A DNA stretch of 64,000 bases, taken from positions 1 to 64,000 of the forward strand of contig CABJBA010000006.1 in NCBI GenBank assembly GCA_902363735.1. The letters run 5' to 3'. The position numbers were made by a program, and so were the translations under genes. Below the pieces are notes generated by a model. It was given only the letters and a program-made list of their open reading frames with translations. It searched no databases and had not been told where the DNA came from. The stretch is from Clostridiaceae bacterium. Lineage in GTDB: Bacteria > Bacillota > Clostridia > Lachnospirales > Lachnospiraceae. Positions 8,779 through 17,033 of the stretch are shown piece by piece. The number at the start of each line of letters is the position of its first letter. Positions within the stretch are counted from its first letter, which is position 1.

Positions 8779-9656
8779 GAAAAGTAACAGTGGCGGCAGT
8801 TCAGATGAAGTGCTGTGAAGATATAAATAAGAACATTTCAAATGCAGAAAGGCTGGTGAGGCAGGCAGCAGGGGAGGGGGCCAATGTAATCCTTCTTCCT
8901 GAGCTGTTTGAACGTCCTTATTTCTGTCAGGAGAGAAGATACGAATATTATCCCTTTGCGAAGACAGCAGAAGAAAATGAGGGAGTAAGGCATTTTGCCG
9001 GAATCGCTAAAGAACTTTCTGTGGTTCTTCCTATCAGTTTTTATGAGCAGTCGGGAAATACTATGTTTAACTCAGTGGCAGTTCTTGATGCAGACGGAAC
9101 GAATCTGGGTATATATAGAAAAACGCATATTCCTGATGACCATTATTATCAGGAGAAATTTTATTTCACTCCAGGAGACACGGGCTTTCAGGTATTTGAC
9201 ACCTTATATGGGAAAATTGGGATGGGCATATGCTGGGACCAGTGGTTTCCTGAGACTGCCAGATGTCTTGCTTTAAAGGGAGCGGAGCTGATTCTGTATC
9301 CAACAGCTATTGGAAGTGAGCCTATATTGGAATGTGACAGTATGGAGCACTGGAGACGCTGTATGCAGGGCCATTCTGCTTCTAATATCATTCCAGTGGC
9401 AGCAGCCAATCGGGTTGGGGAGGAAGCAGTTGTTCCTTGTACAGATAATGGAAACCAAAGTTCTTCTTTGAAATTTTACGGTTCCTCCTTTATTACTGAC
9501 AGTACCGGGGCCATCGTGCGTTCTATGGGCAGGACAGAAGAAGGGGTGATACTGGCTTCTTTTGACCTGGATGATATTTTGACTGAACGGAGAAACTGGG
9601 GTCTGTTCCGGGACCGAAGACCGGAAATGTACGGAGAAATTGCAGGAAAGCCCTGA
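8775..9656 (+). CDS. aguB: N-carbamoylputrescine amidase
   Basis: A 293-residue nitrilase-superfamily enzyme that hydrolyses N-carbamoylputrescine to putrescine, CO2 and ammonia. The Glu-Lys-Cys triad is visible in [19 protein letters not shown] and [13 protein letters not shown] 8775 follows AAAGGAG by eight bases and overlaps the aguA stop; the longer open frame from 8670 lies inside aguA and is not needed. As the last gene of the operon it supplies putrescine to speE and to the carboxyspermidine pair encoded upstream. Confidence 0.94.
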   Translation: MRKVTVAAVQMKCCEDINKNISNAERLVRQAAGEGANVILLPELFERPYFCQERRYEYYPFAKTAEENEGVRHFAGIAKELSVVLPISFYEQSGNTMFNSVAVLDADGTNLGIYRKTHIPDDHYYQEKFYFTPGDTGFQVFDTLYGKIGMGICWDQWFPETARCLALKGAELILYPTAIGSEPILECDSMEHWRRCMQGHSASNIIPVAAANRVGEEAVVPCTDNGNQSSSLKFYGSSFITDSTGAIVRSMGRTEEGVILASFDLDDILTERRNWGLFRDRRPEMYGEIAGKP

Positions 9657-9742
9657 CATTACTTTTTTGTGCAAGAAAAGTTGCGATTAAAATACTGAAA
9701 CAGTCTATACTGAGTTTATCAAAGACAGATAGGGAGGGCTTA

Positions 9743-10603
9743 ATGGATTGGCTGGAGAAAATGAACGGAGCACTGAATTATGTAGAAGAAAATCTTACTG
9801 GAGAAATTCGTCTGGAAGAAGCGGCAAAACGGGCCTGCTGTTCCAGCTTTAATTTCCAGCGGATGTTTTCTTTTATGGCAGACGTATCCCTGGCGGACTA
9901 TATTAGAAGGCGGAGGTTATCTCTGGCTGCTATGGATCTTTTAACGACAGATGAGAAGGTCATTGATGTTGCCATGAAGTACGGCTACGAGTCTCCGGTT
10001 TCCTTTGCCAGGGCATTTTTCGCCGTGCACAGTGTAAATCCCAGTGAGGTCAGAACCCCTGGAGTAAAGATAAAGGCGTATCCCCGCATCTCATTTGAAA
10101 TAACTATTAAAGGAGTAGAGGCTATGAATTATTGTGTAAAAGAGTTGAAAGAGTTTCGTCTGGTAGGATTTAAGGAGAGAGTTTCCGTGGAAAACGGAGA
10201 GAATTTTAAGCGGATTCCGGAGTTCTGGTCTGAAATATGCCGTCAGGGCAAGTTCAAAGAAATGATGAAATTCAATGACCGGGAAGAACTGTCCTGCATG
10301 GGAGTATGTGCCAATATGGAAGAAAAGACATTTGACTACTACATTGCAACCGGATCAGGAAAAGAAATACCGGAAGACATGGATGAGATTCTCATACCGG
10401 CAGGCACATACGCCATATTTGAATGCATAGGCAGAATGCCTGAAGGGCAGCAGAAAGTATGGAAGAGGATATTTACAGAATGGTTCCCCCAGTCCGGCTA
10501 TGATATGACTGACGGCCCGCAGTTGGAATGGTATTCGGAAGAAGATATGGATTCAGATGAATACAAAAGTGAAATCTGGATTCCAGTGCATAAAAAGGCA
10601 TAA
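9743..10603 (+). CDS. AraC-family transcriptional regulator with GyrI-like effector domain
   Basis: A 286-residue regulator. Residues 1-105 form two AraC helix-turn-helix units (LEEAAKRACCSSFNFQRMFS and a second one ending ARAFFAVHSVNPSEVR). Residues 115-286 form a GyrI-like (AraC effector-binding) domain, which in relatives such as Rob or BmrR binds hydrophobic drugs. ATG 9743 follows GGAGGG. It stands alone, with no efflux gene next to it, so its regulon is unknown. It could act on the polyamine operon or the lipoprotein gene, but nothing in the sequence shows that. Confidence 0.88.
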   Translation: MDWLEKMNGALNYVEENLTGEIRLEEAAKRACCSSFNFQRMFSFMADVSLADYIRRRRLSLAAMDLLTTDEKVIDVAMKYGYESPVSFARAFFAVHSVNPSEVRTPGVKIKAYPRISFEITIKGVEAMNYCVKELKEFRLVGFKERVSVENGENFKRIPEFWSEICRQGKFKEMMKFNDREELSCMGVCANMEEKTFDYYIATGSGKEIPEDMDEILIPAGTYAIFECIGRMPEGQQKVWKRIFTEWFPQSGYDMTDGPQLEWYSEEDMDSDEYKSEIWIPVHKKA

Positions 10604-10670
10604 TTCCTGCTCATAAAGCCCCTGTAATTCCCATATAAATAGTACCAATCAATGAGTTTTGGAGTGTGGT

Positions 10671-11102
10671 ATGAAAACATTATTTATGAAACAATGGCCG
10701 ATTTTATTTGGCCTGGCCGTGCTGGTGCTGACAGGGGCTCTGCTGGGCGGCTGTGTCTTTAACAAAGATAAGGGCGGCAAAGTTAGGGATCTGGATTTTT
10801 CAGTGATTGCGGAAGGGGATATTCCTCAGGAGCTCAGGCAGATTATAGGGGAGAAAAAGCAGTCCCCATTTAAACTGACCTTCAGCGATGATCAGAATCT
10901 ATACATAGTGACCGGATATGGCCGTCAGGCCAGCGGAGGTTACAGCATTGCTGTCAATGAACTGTATTTGACCGATAATTCCATTGTTCTGAATACGGAA
11001 TTAATAGGACCTGGAAAGGGAGAGAATGTGGGAACGGAAGCCTCTTATCCCTTTATTGTCATCAAAACAGAGATGTCGGAACTTCCGGTGGTATTTCAGT
11101 AG
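10671..11102 (+). CDS. PrcB-like lipoprotein
   Basis: A 143-residue exported lipoprotein. A hydrophobic signal segment ends in the lipobox LLGGC, so the mature protein begins at that cysteine and is membrane-anchored. The mature part ends in a small beta domain with SGGYSIAVNELYLTD, PGKGENV and SYPFIVIKTE, the pattern of the PrcB C-terminal family (protease-complex subunit). ATG 10671 lies six bases after GGAG; an upstream in-frame TTG (10659) lacks a suitable ribosome site. The function in Clostridia is not established. Confidence 0.7.
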   Translation: MKTLFMKQWPILFGLAVLVLTGALLGGCVFNKDKGGKVRDLDFSVIAEGDIPQELRQIIGEKKQSPFKLTFSDDQNLYIVTGYGRQASGGYSIAVNELYLTDNSIVLNTELIGPGKGENVGTEASYPFIVIKTEMSELPVVFQ

Positions 11103-11117
11103 GCAATTTGAGTCAGG

Positions 11118-11161
11118 CAGCCGTTCTGCATACTTAGAAGGAGCAGGACGGCTGTTTTTTT
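11118..11161 (+). terminator. Terminator after the PrcB-like gene
   Basis: CAGCCGTTCTGC at 11118-11129 pairs with GCAGGACGGCTG at 11143-11154 (one G-T pair), followed by seven Ts. Confidence 0.85.
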
Positions 11162-11257
11162 GAGGAAAAGAGGATTTGTGTAAATTCTCCTTTTTTCTTA
11201 TTCTGCCATATGATATACTAACTCAAACAGAAGTCAGAACAAAAGGAGAGGACCATT

Positions 11258-11920
11258 ATGATATTAAAGGATATATGGCTCGATGTGAAGGCAGTAAAGG
11301 AGAGAGATCCTGCAGCCAGAAATGCCTTTGAAGTGCTTTTGCTGTATCAGGGGATTCATGCGCTGATCTGGCACCGATTTGCACACTGGTTTTACCAGCA
11401 TAAATTATTTTTTATTGCAAGAATGATTTCCCAACTGGCCAGATTTTTTACACTGATTGAAATTCATCCCGGCGCCCGGCTTGGACACGGAATACTCATT
11501 GACCACGGATGCGGCGTGGTCATCGGCGAAACTGCAGTGGTGGGAGATAACTGCACCATTTATCAGGGAGTGACCCTGGGAGGCATAGGATTAAATAAAG
11601 GAAAGCGCCACCCTACTTTAGGCAGCAATGTGACCGTAGGGGCAGGAGCCAAGATACTGGGTTCCTTTGACGTAGGTGATAATTGCACCATAGCTGCCAA
11701 TGCTGTTCTTTTAAAGCCTCTTGAAAGCAACATGACCGCGGTAGGAATCCCGGCCCGTCCCATCAAGATTGGCGGAGTTCCCATTCCCCAGCAGGGAACC
11801 GGTGTGGTGTCTGCCGAAGCATATGTGAAGCTGGAAGGACGGATGAAGGATCTTGAGGAACAGATTTTAAAACTTAAAAGGGCTCTTGAAGCCGGTGCAG
11901 AGGAAGAAGAAAAGCTCTGA
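11258..11920 (+). CDS. cysE: Serine O-acetyltransferase
   Basis: A 220-residue cytoplasmic enzyme that makes O-acetylserine from serine and acetyl-CoA, the first step of cysteine synthesis. The N-terminal part is helical. The left-handed beta-helix (about residues 70-180) carries HPGARLGHGILIDHG, GVVIGETAVVGDNC, YQGVTLGG and KRHPTLGSNVTVGAGAK, including the active-site histidines. The C-terminal 40 residues are charged and probably coiled. The ribosome site AAAGGAGAGG precedes ATG 11258. No cysK lies nearby. A hairpin at 11968-12021 may end its transcript. Confidence 0.93.
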   Translation: MILKDIWLDVKAVKERDPAARNAFEVLLLYQGIHALIWHRFAHWFYQHKLFFIARMISQLARFFTLIEIHPGARLGHGILIDHGCGVVIGETAVVGDNCTIYQGVTLGGIGLNKGKRHPTLGSNVTVGAGAKILGSFDVGDNCTIAANAVLLKPLESNMTAVGIPARPIKIGGVPIPQQGTGVVSAEAYVKLEGRMKDLEEQILKLKRALEAGAEEEEKL

Positions 11921-11953
11921 GGACATGATGTGTACGGAATGCAAACAAAAAAA

Positions 11954-11982
11954 GTATATTGAAACATGCACCTGCATAAACT
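11954..11982 (+). promoter_or_regulatory. Sigma-E-like promoter of the DUF3794-LysM gene
   Basis: GTATATT at 11954-11960, a 14-base spacer and CATAAACT at 11975-11982 fit the sigma-E pattern known from Bacillus (kmATATT, 14-15 bases, CATACAHT). The predicted start is near 11990, 30 bases before the ATG. The gene's product is of a sporulation type, which supports the call. Confidence 0.7.
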
Positions 11983-12021
11983 TTCTTAAAGGAATAAAGA
12001 AGGTAAGGCAGGTGCTTTTTT
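11968..12021 (+). terminator. Terminator-like hairpin overlapping the next gene's promoter and ribosome site
   Basis: GCACCTGC at 11968-11975 pairs perfectly with GCAGGTGC at 12008-12015, followed directly by six Ts; the loop is 32 bases. It could end the cysE transcript. Its left arm lies inside the sigma-E-like promoter, so sigma-E transcripts would lack it. Its right arm contains the AGGTG ribosome site of the following gene. Confidence 0.5.
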
Positions 12022-13593
12022 ATGTTGGAGCTGGTGAAGAAAAACATACATATGAATCGTTGGAAAGGATATGCCGCATCACAAATCACTCTGGATGATG
12101 ATTTTATTGTACCAGACACCATGGATGATGTGGAGCAGATTATTTTAAGTTCTGGTGAGATTGTCATTGATTCTGTAAAAAGCCAGGCAGAGCGGGTGGT
12201 GGCCCGGGGCAAGCTGGAATTCATCATCCTGTACCGGGGAGCAGAAGGCGGGTTACAGACCCTTCCCGGAAGCATTAACTTTGAGGAGCCGGTCAATGTA
12301 CCGGGGCTGGAGGAAAAGGATTACGTCCAGCTTCAGTGGGATTTAGAAGATTTGAATACAGGGCTTATTAACTCCAGAAAGTTAAGCGTCAAGGCCATTG
12401 TAACCTTGCAGGTCAAGGTGGAAACCATGTACAATGTGGACGCTGCCGTGGATGTGGACACAGGCGTTTCTGCAGGAGATGCACCGGTGGTGGAAAGTCT
12501 CCGCCGTAATGTGGACGTGGCATCTATTGCCATGCGCCATAAGGATACGTTCCGTATCAAAGACACCATTACTCTGTCCGGAAACAAGCTGAATATTGAT
12601 CATATTCTATGGAGTGAAATGAGGCTGCGGGGTGTAACCACCAGATGCATGGATGGGAAAATGATCTTAGACGGAGAGCTTCCTGTTTTTGTTATTTATC
12701 AGGGAGAAGGGGAAGGCGTGCCCATACAGTGGGTAGAACAGAGTATTCCATTTTCCGGGGAGCTGGATATTCCGGGGGCTTCCGGGGATATGGTCTCTTC
12801 CGTTATGGTTCATCTCATTCATAAAGATGTGGAAGCAAAACCGGATTCAGACGGGGAAATGAGAGAAATTGATGTGGATGCGGTTTTGGAGCTGGATATG
12901 AAGCTCTATAAGGAAGAAAATATGGAGCTGTTAAGCGACTTATATTCCACCAACCGGGAATTGAGTCTTCAGACCGGAGAAGCCCGTTTTGACAAAATCC
13001 TCATGAAAAATATGAGTAAATGCAAGGTTGCAGAAAAAATCAGCCCCGAACAGGCAGAAAAAATTCTTCAGATATGCCACAGTGAGGGGACAGTAAAAAT
13101 TGACGATACAGAAGTCCGGGAAGACGGGCTCCATGTGGAGGGTATTTTAGAGGTAAAACTGCTTTATCTGACCTCTGACGACACCCAGCCCATTTTGTCC
13201 GCAGTAGAAAACATTCCTTTCCACTTTTTAATTGAAGCCCCTGGAATCAACGGTGATACAGTCACCCAGTTAAATCCGGGCCTGGAGCAGTTAAGCGCTG
13301 TTATGCTGGGAGGCGGAAGCGTGGAAGTCAAAGCCACCGTTTCTCTGGATTTACTGGCTCTCCAGCCGGTCTTTGTGCAGATCATTACCGGTGCATCTGA
13401 GGCGCCTATAGATTTAAATAACCTGCAAAGGCTTCCGGGAATCGTGGGATACATTGTTCAGCCTGATGATTCTTTATGGAAAATTGCTAAAAAATTCCAT
13501 ACCACCATTGACACTGTCATGGCTACCAATGGAATGACGGAGAAATCGATAAAGCCGGGAGACCGCCTGATTCTTGTAAAAGAATTATCGTAA
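12022..13593 (+). CDS. DUF3794 (SPOCS) and LysM domain sporulation protein
   Basis: A 523-residue protein of a Clostridia family with repeated DUF3794 domains and a C-terminal LysM (about residues 474-520: YIVQPDDSLWKIAKKFHTT, then NGMTEKSIKPGDRLILV). LysM binds peptidoglycan or related glycans. DUF3794 proteins are linked to spore coat and morphogenesis. No signal peptide is present, as expected of a mother-cell coat protein. ATG 12022 has AGGTG seven bases upstream. A sigma-E-like promoter lies at 11954-11982. The precise function is unknown. Confidence 0.85.
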   Translation: MLELVKKNIHMNRWKGYAASQITLDDDFIVPDTMDDVEQIILSSGEIVIDSVKSQAERVVARGKLEFIILYRGAEGGLQTLPGSINFEEPVNVPGLEEKDYVQLQWDLEDLNTGLINSRKLSVKAIVTLQVKVETMYNVDAAVDVDTGVSAGDAPVVESLRRNVDVASIAMRHKDTFRIKDTITLSGNKLNIDHILWSEMRLRGVTTRCMDGKMILDGELPVFVIYQGEGEGVPIQWVEQSIPFSGELDIPGASGDMVSSVMVHLIHKDVEAKPDSDGEMREIDVDAVLELDMKLYKEENMELLSDLYSTNRELSLQTGEARFDKILMKNMSKCKVAEKISPEQAEKILQICHSEGTVKIDDTEVREDGLHVEGILEVKLLYLTSDDTQPILSAVENIPFHFLIEAPGINGDTVTQLNPGLEQLSAVMLGGGSVEVKATVSLDLLALQPVFVQIITGASEAPIDLNNLQRLPGIVGYIVQPDDSLWKIAKKFHTTIDTVMATNGMTEKSIKPGDRLILVKELS

Positions 13594-13618
13594 ATATCAT
13601 TATTTAAATATTTATATA

Positions 13619-13655
13619 AAATGCCAGGCAAACAGGGAACTTTTGCCTGGCATTT
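13619..13655. terminator. Terminator after the DUF3794-LysM gene
   Basis: A perfect 14-base inverted repeat (AAATGCCAGGCAAA at 13619-13632 with TTTGCCTGGCATTT at 13642-13655) sits 25 bases after the stop codon, with T-rich sequence after it. Confidence 0.75.
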
Positions 13656-13739
13656 GCCATCCTTTTTTCTGAATGATTTAAAAAAAACAGGGAAAGATAA
13701 AGATTGCTATTCACATATCAGCTTGTCCTGTTATATAAT

Positions 13740-13925
13740 AAATTATGAAAACAAATAAATGTTTTTATAATCTGATGCACAGTGCTGAAAAACAGCACTT
13801 TTTATGAGAAGTTAAAAGGCGACTTCTTATAAGTAATATTATGAAAATCAATAAGTTATTTTCGTAATCGGATGGACGGCGCCAAAACGCATCCAGCTGG
13901 TGCTTTATAATAGATGACAGGATAC
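13740..13925 (+). repeat. Two related structured units in a gene-free stretch (13594-14002)
   Basis: The gene-free region holds two similar blocks. Unit 1, from about 13743, reads TTATGAAAACAAATAAATG and continues to TTATAATCTGATG and an AGTGCTG/CAGCACT hairpin. Unit 2, from about 13841, reads TTATGAAAATCAATAAG and continues to TTCGTAATCGGATG and a GGCGCC...GGTGC stretch. Between them GAGAAGT pairs with ACTTCTT. A TATAAT box near 13733 could drive a transcript. I cannot assign them to a riboswitch class. Confidence 0.45.
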
Positions 13926-14002
13926 CCTGGACGGTGGTGACGTGATTGCAAGACGTTATTACCGTTTACATAGCACGGACTTCCTGTACTGGGAGAGAAG
14001 CA

Positions 14003-14242
14003 GTGAATTATACGTATATTTTAAGATGCTCAGACAACACCTTATACTGTGGCTGGACAAACCAATTGGAAAAGCGTCTGGAGGCTCACAACCAGGGAAA
14101 GGGAGCTAAGTACACCAAGGGACGCAGGCCGGTGGAACTGGCTTATTATGAAGAGTTTTCCACAAAGCATGAAGCCATGAGCCGGGAATGGAATATTAAA
14201 AGGCTTTCTAAGGAGGACAAGCTGAAACTGATCAATGGATAA
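14003..14242 (+). CDS. GIY-YIG nuclease-superfamily protein (UPF0213/YhbQ-like)
   Basis: A 79-residue single-domain protein. [18 protein letters not shown] carries the GIY-YIG core in the variant form usual for this family (YIL...YCG); the conserved arginine lies in EKRLEAHN and the glutamate in [11 protein letters not shown] 14003 is five to six bases after GGGAGAG and gives the family's normal length; the frame is open upstream to 13946 without good support. Members of this small family are linked to DNA repair or nucleic-acid cleavage, but the role is unsettled. Confidence 0.85.
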   Translation: MNYTYILRCSDNTLYCGWTNQLEKRLEAHNQGKGAKYTKGRRPVELAYYEEFSTKHEAMSREWNIKRLSKEDKLKLING

Positions 14243-14281
14243 AAAAACCGCCATTCCTCTGCTTTAAGGAACGACGGTTTA
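14241..14281. terminator. Bidirectional terminator between GIY-YIG and hemolysin III genes
   Basis: AAACCG and CGGTTT form the outer stem and ATTCCT with AGGAACG the inner stem, with A-runs on the left and T's on the right. It separates two convergent genes. Confidence 0.65.
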
Positions 14282-14290
14282 CTTGGGTTT

Positions 14291-14938
14291 CTATGCCACA
14301 AAACGGTACATGAGGATATAGTGGCACAGGCTTCCTCCCATAACAAAGAGGTGGAAAATCTCATGGTTTCCAAGCTTACTGCGGTTATTTTGAAAGATGG
14401 GAAGCTTTAAGGCGTAAATCACGCCGCCTATGGTGTAAATGACGCCTCCGGCCAGAAGCCATACAAAGGCAGCAGGAGGCATGGCATTTGTGATTTTACT
14501 GAAGGCCAGAACACATACCCAGCCCATGGCAATGTATATCGTAGAGGAAAACCATCTGGGGCACATGATAAAGCAGGCTTTTATGACAATGCCTGTTATT
14601 GCAATTCCCCATACCAAAGCTAAAAGTCCCCATCCGGTACGGTCTCCTAAGACCACCAGGCACACGGGAGTGTAGGTTCCTGCAATCAGGATAAATATCA
14701 TCATATGATCAATCTTTTTCAGCAGCTTGTTTACCTTCGGGGAAATGTCCAGGGTGTGATATACGGTGCTGGCAGCATAAAGCAGAACCATGCTGACAAT
14801 AAATATGGCCAATGCAGAAAAATGGAGCTTTCCCGCAGAAGCCGCCTTAATCAGAAGAGGGGTGGCGGCAATAAGAGCCAGCAGCATGGCAATAAAGTGG
14901 GTAAGTGCACTGATGGGATCTTTGACTTTTACATTCAT
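14291..14938 (-). CDS. Hemolysin III family membrane protein (PAQR superfamily)
   Basis: A 215-residue integral membrane protein with about seven hydrophobic helices. Conserved PAQR features are the early SALTHFIAMLLALI segment, STVYHTLDISPKVNKLLKKIDHMMIFILIAGTYTPV split over helices 2-3 (serine, histidine and aspartate), and the C-terminal GNHEIFHLFVMGG...CHY with histidines. Together these form the putative metal site. ATG 14938 follows AAGGAGG by eight bases; the open frame extends eight codons further without need. The biochemical role in bacteria is not clear. Confidence 0.88.
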   Translation of the reverse strand: MNVKVKDPISALTHFIAMLLALIAATPLLIKAASAGKLHFSALAIFIVSMVLLYAASTVYHTLDISPKVNKLLKKIDHMMIFILIAGTYTPVCLVVLGDRTGWGLLALVWGIAITGIVIKACFIMCPRWFSSTIYIAMGWVCVLAFSKITNAMPPAAFVWLLAGGVIYTIGGVIYALKLPIFQNNRSKLGNHEIFHLFVMGGSLCHYILMYRFVA

Positions 14939-15074
14939 ATGGGGTTCCTCCTTATAAAACAATGAAAATATATAATGTAGTATTGAATACTATGTGTGGT
15001 CTTTTTTTATACTATACACTTATGAAAGAGAAAATGCAACTGTTTTTTTAAAAACAGGAAAGGAATGTTATTTT

Positions 15075-15776
15075 ATGAATCTTAACATATTATACGAAGA
15101 CGAAGAAATACTGGTTGTTGAAAAACCGGCAGGGCTGGAATCCCAGTCTGCCAGATCTTTTGAGCCTGACATGATCAGTGAGGTGAAGAAACATATCCAC
15201 ACCTTATCCACAAAGCCGGTTCCGCCGTATGTGGGAGTTATCCACAGACTGGATAAGCCTGTAGGAGGCGTTATGGTTTATGCAAAGACAAAACAAGCGG
15301 CGGATGTTCTTAGCAGACAGGTTTCAGGCCATGAAATGAAAAAGGTATATACCGCAGTTGTTTGTGGAAAACCCGTGGAAAATTCAGGGACCTATGTGGA
15401 TTATTTGTGGAAAGACGGTAAAAATAATTGCTCTGAAATTGTGGATAAGGGGATAAAAGATGGAAAACTGGCTGAACTTTTCTTCCGGGTTGTGGATAGC
15501 CGAAAGAATGGAGAAGAGGAGTACAGTTTGCTGGAAATCATTTTAAAGACCGGGCGCCATCACCAGATCCGTGTTCAGATGGCAGGGCATGGAACACCGC
15601 TGTGGGGGGACAGAAAGTATAATCCTGGTTTTCAAGAGGGTCCTGCAAGAGGAAATGTGGCCTTGTTTGCCAGCAGTCTGACATTTTCCCATCCGGTTAC
15701 AAAAAAGAAAATGACCTATGAGGCAGAGGCAAAGGGAAAGGGCTTTGAGATGTTTCAGGCTTTGACATTAAAATAA
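15075..15776 (+). CDS. RluA-family pseudouridine synthase
   Basis: A 233-residue RNA-modifying enzyme that isomerises uridine to pseudouridine in rRNA or tRNA. The catalytic aspartate sits in GVIHRLDKPVGGVMVYAKT. KTGRHHQIRVQMAGHGTPLWGD is the second conserved motif. There is no N-terminal S4 domain, so it resembles the short RluA/TruC-like members. ATG 15075 follows AAAGGA; the upstream extension to 14994 is rejected because it lacks a ribosome site and starts in the promoter region. The target base is not predictable. Confidence 0.9.
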   Translation: MNLNILYEDEEILVVEKPAGLESQSARSFEPDMISEVKKHIHTLSTKPVPPYVGVIHRLDKPVGGVMVYAKTKQAADVLSRQVSGHEMKKVYTAVVCGKPVENSGTYVDYLWKDGKNNCSEIVDKGIKDGKLAELFFRVVDSRKNGEEEYSLLEIILKTGRHHQIRVQMAGHGTPLWGDRKYNPGFQEGPARGNVALFASSLTFSHPVTKKKMTYEAEAKGKGFEMFQALTLK

Positions 15777-15804
15777 AACAGGAATTTTTTGCTAAGGAAA
15801 ATCC

Positions 15805-15834
15805 GCATATTTTTTTCATAGAGGCTCATACTAG
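15805..15834 (+). promoter_or_regulatory. Sigma-E-like promoter of the ytvI-type gene
   Basis: GCATATT at 15805-15811, a 15-base spacer and CATACTAG at 15827-15834 fit the sigma-E consensus closely. The predicted start is about 35 bases before the ATG of a sporulation-type membrane protein. Confidence 0.72.
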
Positions 15835-15875
15835 AAAATGTACAAAAGAAGTACAAATCAGAAACAGGTGAGTCC

Positions 15876-16970
15876 ATGGAGAAGCCCAGCAGGAAACTGA
15901 AGAAAACATTATTAATATTGGGAGTTACGGGGGCAGTATATATTAGCTTTAAATATCTGCTGCCTCTGGTGATTCCCTTTTTGATTGCATATGTATTTGC
16001 ACTATCTCTCCGCCCTTCTGCTCTTTGGGTGGAACAAAGGTGCCGATTTACTTTAAAAGAGAAAACCATTGTCCTGCCTATGGCAGTCATCGGTGGGGTT
16101 GAAATCATTATACTGATGATTATTCTTGGGATACTCCTCTATGTGGGAGGGAGAAAGCTGTGTATGGAAGCCCAGCTTTTGCTCGAAAACCTTCCCGGGA
16201 TTCTTGGCGGATTGGACAAGTGGCTTATGGGGCATTGTTCATGGGCAGAGGGACTTTTAAAGCTGCCAGAGGGCTATATGGTAGATATTGTGAGAGAGAT
16301 GATCTCAAATGGAGAGACAGCCATAAAAGACAGGGCTATGCCCTTTCTTATGGTAAACACCATGACTATAGTCAAGTGGATTGTACGGGTTACCGTAATC
16401 ACCGTGATTTTGTTTATCGCGACAGTGCTGTCTTTACAGGAAATGGATGATATCCGGGTAAGACGTGATAATTCTATGTTCTGCTATGAATATGCCATGC
16501 TGGGAAACCGGCTCATGACTGTGGGAAATGCATGGTTAAAGACACAGGGCACTATTATGATATCTACTATGATTGTCTGTTCAGTGGGATTATTCCTTAT
16601 GGGAAACCCATATTTTATTTTGCTGGGAATCGCAATTGGAATTTTAGATGCCCTGCCTATTTTTGGAACAGGAACTGTTTTGATTCCCTGGGCCATAGTT
16701 ACCCTGGTAAGCCATGACTGGATCCGGGGAACAGGACTGATTGCCATGTTTATCATATGTTACTTTTTGAGAGAAATTATGGAGGCGAAGATTATGGGAG
16801 GAAAAGTGGGTCTGACTCCCCTGGAAACCCTTGTCTCCATGTATACGGGGCTTCAGTTATTTGGCCTTTTGGGATTTATTCTGGGTCCCATCGGACTTTT
16901 GATTATTGAAGATATTGTAGAGTTGTATGGCGGATCGTGCTATAATAGTGGGAAAGAAATGGGGCAGTAA
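15876..16970 (+). CDS. ytvI: YtvI-like sporulation membrane protein (AI-2E transporter family)
   Basis: A 364-residue polytopic membrane protein of the AI-2E exporter family, with about eight hydrophobic helices. The LDALPIFGTGTVLIPWAI segment and the C-terminal LVSMYTGLQLFGLLGFILGPIG are the conserved parts. Size and order match YtvI, a mother-cell sporulation protein of Firmicutes; a sigma-E-like promoter directly upstream supports that. The transported substrate is unknown. The gene symbol is by family resemblance only. Confidence 0.8.
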   Translation: MEKPSRKLKKTLLILGVTGAVYISFKYLLPLVIPFLIAYVFALSLRPSALWVEQRCRFTLKEKTIVLPMAVIGGVEIIILMIILGILLYVGGRKLCMEAQLLLENLPGILGGLDKWLMGHCSWAEGLLKLPEGYMVDIVREMISNGETAIKDRAMPFLMVNTMTIVKWIVRVTVITVILFIATVLSLQEMDDIRVRRDNSMFCYEYAMLGNRLMTVGNAWLKTQGTIMISTMIVCSVGLFLMGNPYFILLGIAIGILDALPIFGTGTVLIPWAIVTLVSHDWIRGTGLIAMFIICYFLREIMEAKIMGGKVGLTPLETLVSMYTGLQLFGLLGFILGPIGLLIIEDIVELYGGSCYNSGKEMGQ

Positions 16971-17033
16971 CTTTTGGGAAATGCCCCTCCCCGCTTAAGG
17001 AGATGCTGCCGGGGATGGAAGGAAGAAACCAAA

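Noticed and set aside
11886..12098. A 70-codon frame bridging cysE and the DUF3794-LysM gene
   Set aside because: It overlaps both genes and the terminator/promoter segment, and has no ribosome site.
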